Positions 61,905 to 64,000 of a stretch of 64,000 nucleotides of DNA are shown here, one piece after another (positions within the stretch are counted from its first letter, which is position 1; every line of letters starts with the position of its first letter). Under the pieces are notes generated by a model. It was not told where the DNA came from. It saw only the letters and a program-made list of their open reading frames with translations, and searched no databases. The translations under genes were made by a program, and so were the position numbers. The DNA comes from Epiperipatus broadwayi (lineage: Eukaryota > Onychophora > Udeonychophora > Euonychophora > Peripatidae). The stretch is from contig JAQFVV010000017.1 in the NCBI GenBank assembly GCA_028023455.1, positions 6,666,098 to 6,730,097 on the forward strand, given 5' to 3'.

Positions 61905-62002
61905 CACAAAGAATGGAGAAGATTGAAACCTTTCTATTAAAGTTTGAAGATTTGCTATCTTAATATAAACCTAGTACTGATTATATATATATATATGTGG
62001 GA

Positions 62003-62060
62003 GATGATCTAGACCAACTGATAAGTGCTGGTTCAGCCAGAAATACATATATTGGAGATC
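62003..62060 (+). ncRNA. Hammerhead-like motif, right arm, one core change
   Basis: Distal ATGATC/GATCAT and proximal CCAA/TTGG of stem I are intact. The core reads CTGATAA (62017-62023; G8 to A), stem II GTGCT with a damaged partner, GAAA (62040-62043), TACATATA. Expected inactive. Confidence 0.55.
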
Positions 62061-62165
62061 ATTTATCTTTTTCACATATATGTGGTCATGTGTATCAATT
62101 GTATAAGATGGAATGGATGACTAAAGGAAGCTGAAAGTCTGGGTTCAAATCCCTTCTAGTTAATC

Positions 62166-63476
62166 TAGCTTAAAAATATATATTATACTTGTATTTAAAT
62201 ATTAAATATCTCTTTTTAAAAAAAGAGAGAGAGAGAATTGAGGTTACTTAAATATATTTAAATATCAATGCAAGCATATTGTTTTGAATTCAAAACCTTG
62301 GGCTTTTAGTTTTAATTTCGGGTTATTACTTTGATAATTAGAAAGGGATTAAAAATATCAGACAGATGCGGCGTAGCTGTTCTAGTTCCAGCTTTGAATC
62401 CAAAGTTCTCATTGATAATGGGAAAACCAGAAAATGATCTTGGGATAGATATTAAATTTCCGATTGGTAAATATCACTTAATCAAAATTGTTTGTATAAA
62501 AATAAAGGGAAAGTGGGTCTGCTCTTCTTTATAATGCATATAATATTGCTTTTAGTACGATCTACATGATAAACTCATTTGCCTTTGGTGTATAAAAATC
62601 TTTGAAATGATTATTTATTGTTATTGAACACAGGTAATTGATTATAATACTGATTCATAAATGACAGGCATAAGTAAATAAAGTGCTAATAGACAGTAAA
62701 GACCACTGTATCAGAAATCAAAGTCATACGTGAATTTGACATTTTTTTGATTACTGTAGTCAGTGTATTACTATAGTTGAGGCACATTTGGTTTGTATAG
62801 AGATTTGAATAACCCAAGATTGTTTTTACCAAATTCACTTTCTAATAATTATTAATGCCTGTAATGGTCAATGTTCCATTACCATGAATTAATTTTTTTT
62901 TTTTAATCACTCCAGAAGAGCATCATTTGTGGCATCGTTGGAGAAAGCTAATCATTTGTTCATTAACTTATTTAGACAATAGATTATGTTTGTCCCTTTC
63001 TTGAAATTAATCATCCTAGTTTGCTTGATTAATTTTGATTTTTATTAAATTACAGGATATATTAGTATGTCTCCAAAGTCAATCTTGCCCAAAATATCAA
63101 ATAATAGCATCCATCATATTCTTTTTTTTTAAGCCTTGTTCACAAATAGTATCCATATAAATTTTCAGCTTCTAAAGAAATTTAGATGATTGTGTAAATA
63201 AATTTGAACTTTTGCATGAGCATATTATTAAAAAGGGTAGTAACATTTTTCTTTATATTCTTTCCATCTGTTTGGTGACTGGTAATAAAAGAATGATTGA
63301 TATATTCAGTAAGCATTTTAATAAAAGCTTTCCTTTGCCTTTTTACATTTTTACTTTAATGTTGGACTTATAAATAACCCTCTAATTTATTAATAGTTTT
63401 AATGTAATTATCAAGAAATTAATATACACTGTTTCAAGTTATTTGTAACAATAATTATATATAATTTATTTTGCAG
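62166..63476. other. SRPK intron end, no supported gene
   Basis: A 67-codon open frame at 62331-62534 is slightly GC-richer than its flanks, but has no domain, splice support or start context. The acceptor tract is at about 63455-63476. A GA microsatellite lies at 62225-62236. Confidence 0.45.
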
Positions 63477-63791
63477 ATCTCAAAGACAGTTTTGACAAAT
63501 ATGATAGTATAAATGGCCTTCAATCTAAATCAATGACTAATCCAGATAATAAAGAATTAGAAATCAAGACAACAAAGCTGGACATTTCAAGGTCATGGTC
63601 GAGTAGTAGTGGTGGCCAAAGGCAGCAGTCTAAGTCTAGTGAACGGCAAAAACTGTGCAATGGCCACGACCAAGGTGACTCAAACATGAACAAACGGAAA
63701 AGCCAGTGTCAAGAATGTGAAAATGAAACAAATAATGAACAGCTGGATAATAAAGTGGGAGATTCACCTACCAAAGATAAAAATTTTTCAG
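63477..63791 (+). CDS. SRPK kinase, internal exon f (variable part of spacer insert)
   Basis: Two bases complete Asp, then 104 residues and one base. The product is low-complexity and hydrophilic: Ser-rich SRSWSSSSGGQRQQSKSSER, several Lys/Asp/Asn runs, and two close cysteines (CQEC). No fold is expected; this is the poorly conserved, presumably disordered part of the spacer. Support comes from the acceptor ttttgcag, the donor GTGCGT after TCAG, perfect phase continuity with exon 53482-53748, and a composition richer in G+C than the flanks. The C-lobe exons must lie beyond the right edge. The open frame past 63791 is intronic read-through. Confidence 0.85.
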
Positions 63792-64000
63792 GTGCGTTGA
63801 AAATGACTTTTTTTTATCATTCTCTAAATTCAAATTATTTTCATTCTTTAATATTTAGCTATGGCAAATTTTTCCTTTCAATAGTCATCCTTGTAATTTT
63901 TAGATTTCTTTTTTTTATTTGCATATGTATATGGTTATTGCTGTGAGCACAACGTTCATTTTTGTGTCTATCTTTTGAAATATTGTAGTTATCTTATTGA

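Larger units (their letters stand above)
61760..62165. repeat. Family B fold-back element, two arms
   Basis: Left end acccagactttcaagttagg and right end gctgaaagtctgggttcaaatccc; arms contain cacatgaccacataca and its complement tatgtggtcatgtgta, and a hammerhead-like motif each (61849-61904 minus, 62003-62060 plus). Confidence 0.82.

Noticed and set aside
62331-62534. Small protein-coding gene of 67 codons
   Set aside because: No recognisable domain, no splice support, and chance-length frame in an intron full of dead retroelements.

Overview
This window is eukaryotic, from an AT-rich animal genome. The only host gene I can support is the middle of a serine/arginine-protein kinase (SRPK) gene on the + strand. 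Six exons (4098-4185, 24983-25070, 32397-32503, 36619-36784, 53482-53748, 63477-63791) join in consistent codon phase through canonical GT/AG sites. They cover the kinase N-lobe from just after the glycine loop through the catalytic loop, then the start of the SRPK spacer insert. The promoter, first exons, DFG segment and C-lobe lie outside. About 1.03 kb of the 64 kb is coding; the introns run from about 4 to 21 kb. The spacer sequence and intron-exon layout indicate a metazoan. Long introns, high A+T and the mix of LINEs, Penelope-like elements and SINEs suggest a large invertebrate genome, but I cannot name the phylum.

The rest is intronic and mostly repeats. LINE remnants: a CR1-like element with an esterase ORF1 (1-3430, minus); an RTE-like family in five pieces (7155-9700, 10725-10936, 12012-12860, 18318-18850, 24457-24560); a nearly complete, more GC-rich LINE with a C-terminal zinc finger (20980-24447, plus); another family at 41200-43800 (minus) with a related decayed piece near 33-34 kb; and fragments at 34780-35360 and 56560-57560. 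Penelope-like remnants lie at 25990-26270, 51500-53010 and 59040-60300 (all minus). A mariner transposase scrap is at 37482-37650. A 1.0-kb element with 25-bp inverted termini and TA ends is at 4822-5821.

The most striking content is a set of fold-back (palindromic) repeats scattered through all introns. Two or three distinct families carry sequences that fit the hammerhead self-cleaving ribozyme core (CUGANGA, stem II, GAAA, very short palindromic stem III, NUH cleavage site, pairing stem I). About fourteen copies are visible, five with an uninterrupted core (near 6.6, 14.4, 20.0, 20.4 and 40.3 kb). Stems I and II show compensatory changes between copies. In some elements a ribozyme sits in each arm, on opposite strands. 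Penelope-like retroelements are known to carry hammerheads, and Penelope remnants are present here, so these may be non-autonomous relatives.

Other structure: tRNA-Gly-derived repeats at 19.0, 27.9 and 43.2 kb; a tRNA-headed SINE at 58.3 kb; a hairpin SINE with an 18-bp direct-repeat flank at 45.84-46.12 kb; nested inverted repeats at 60.95-61.66 kb; an exact-period 60-bp tandem array at 50.06-50.36 kb; and a dead partial copy of SRPK exon 32397-32503 about 1.1 kb upstream of it.
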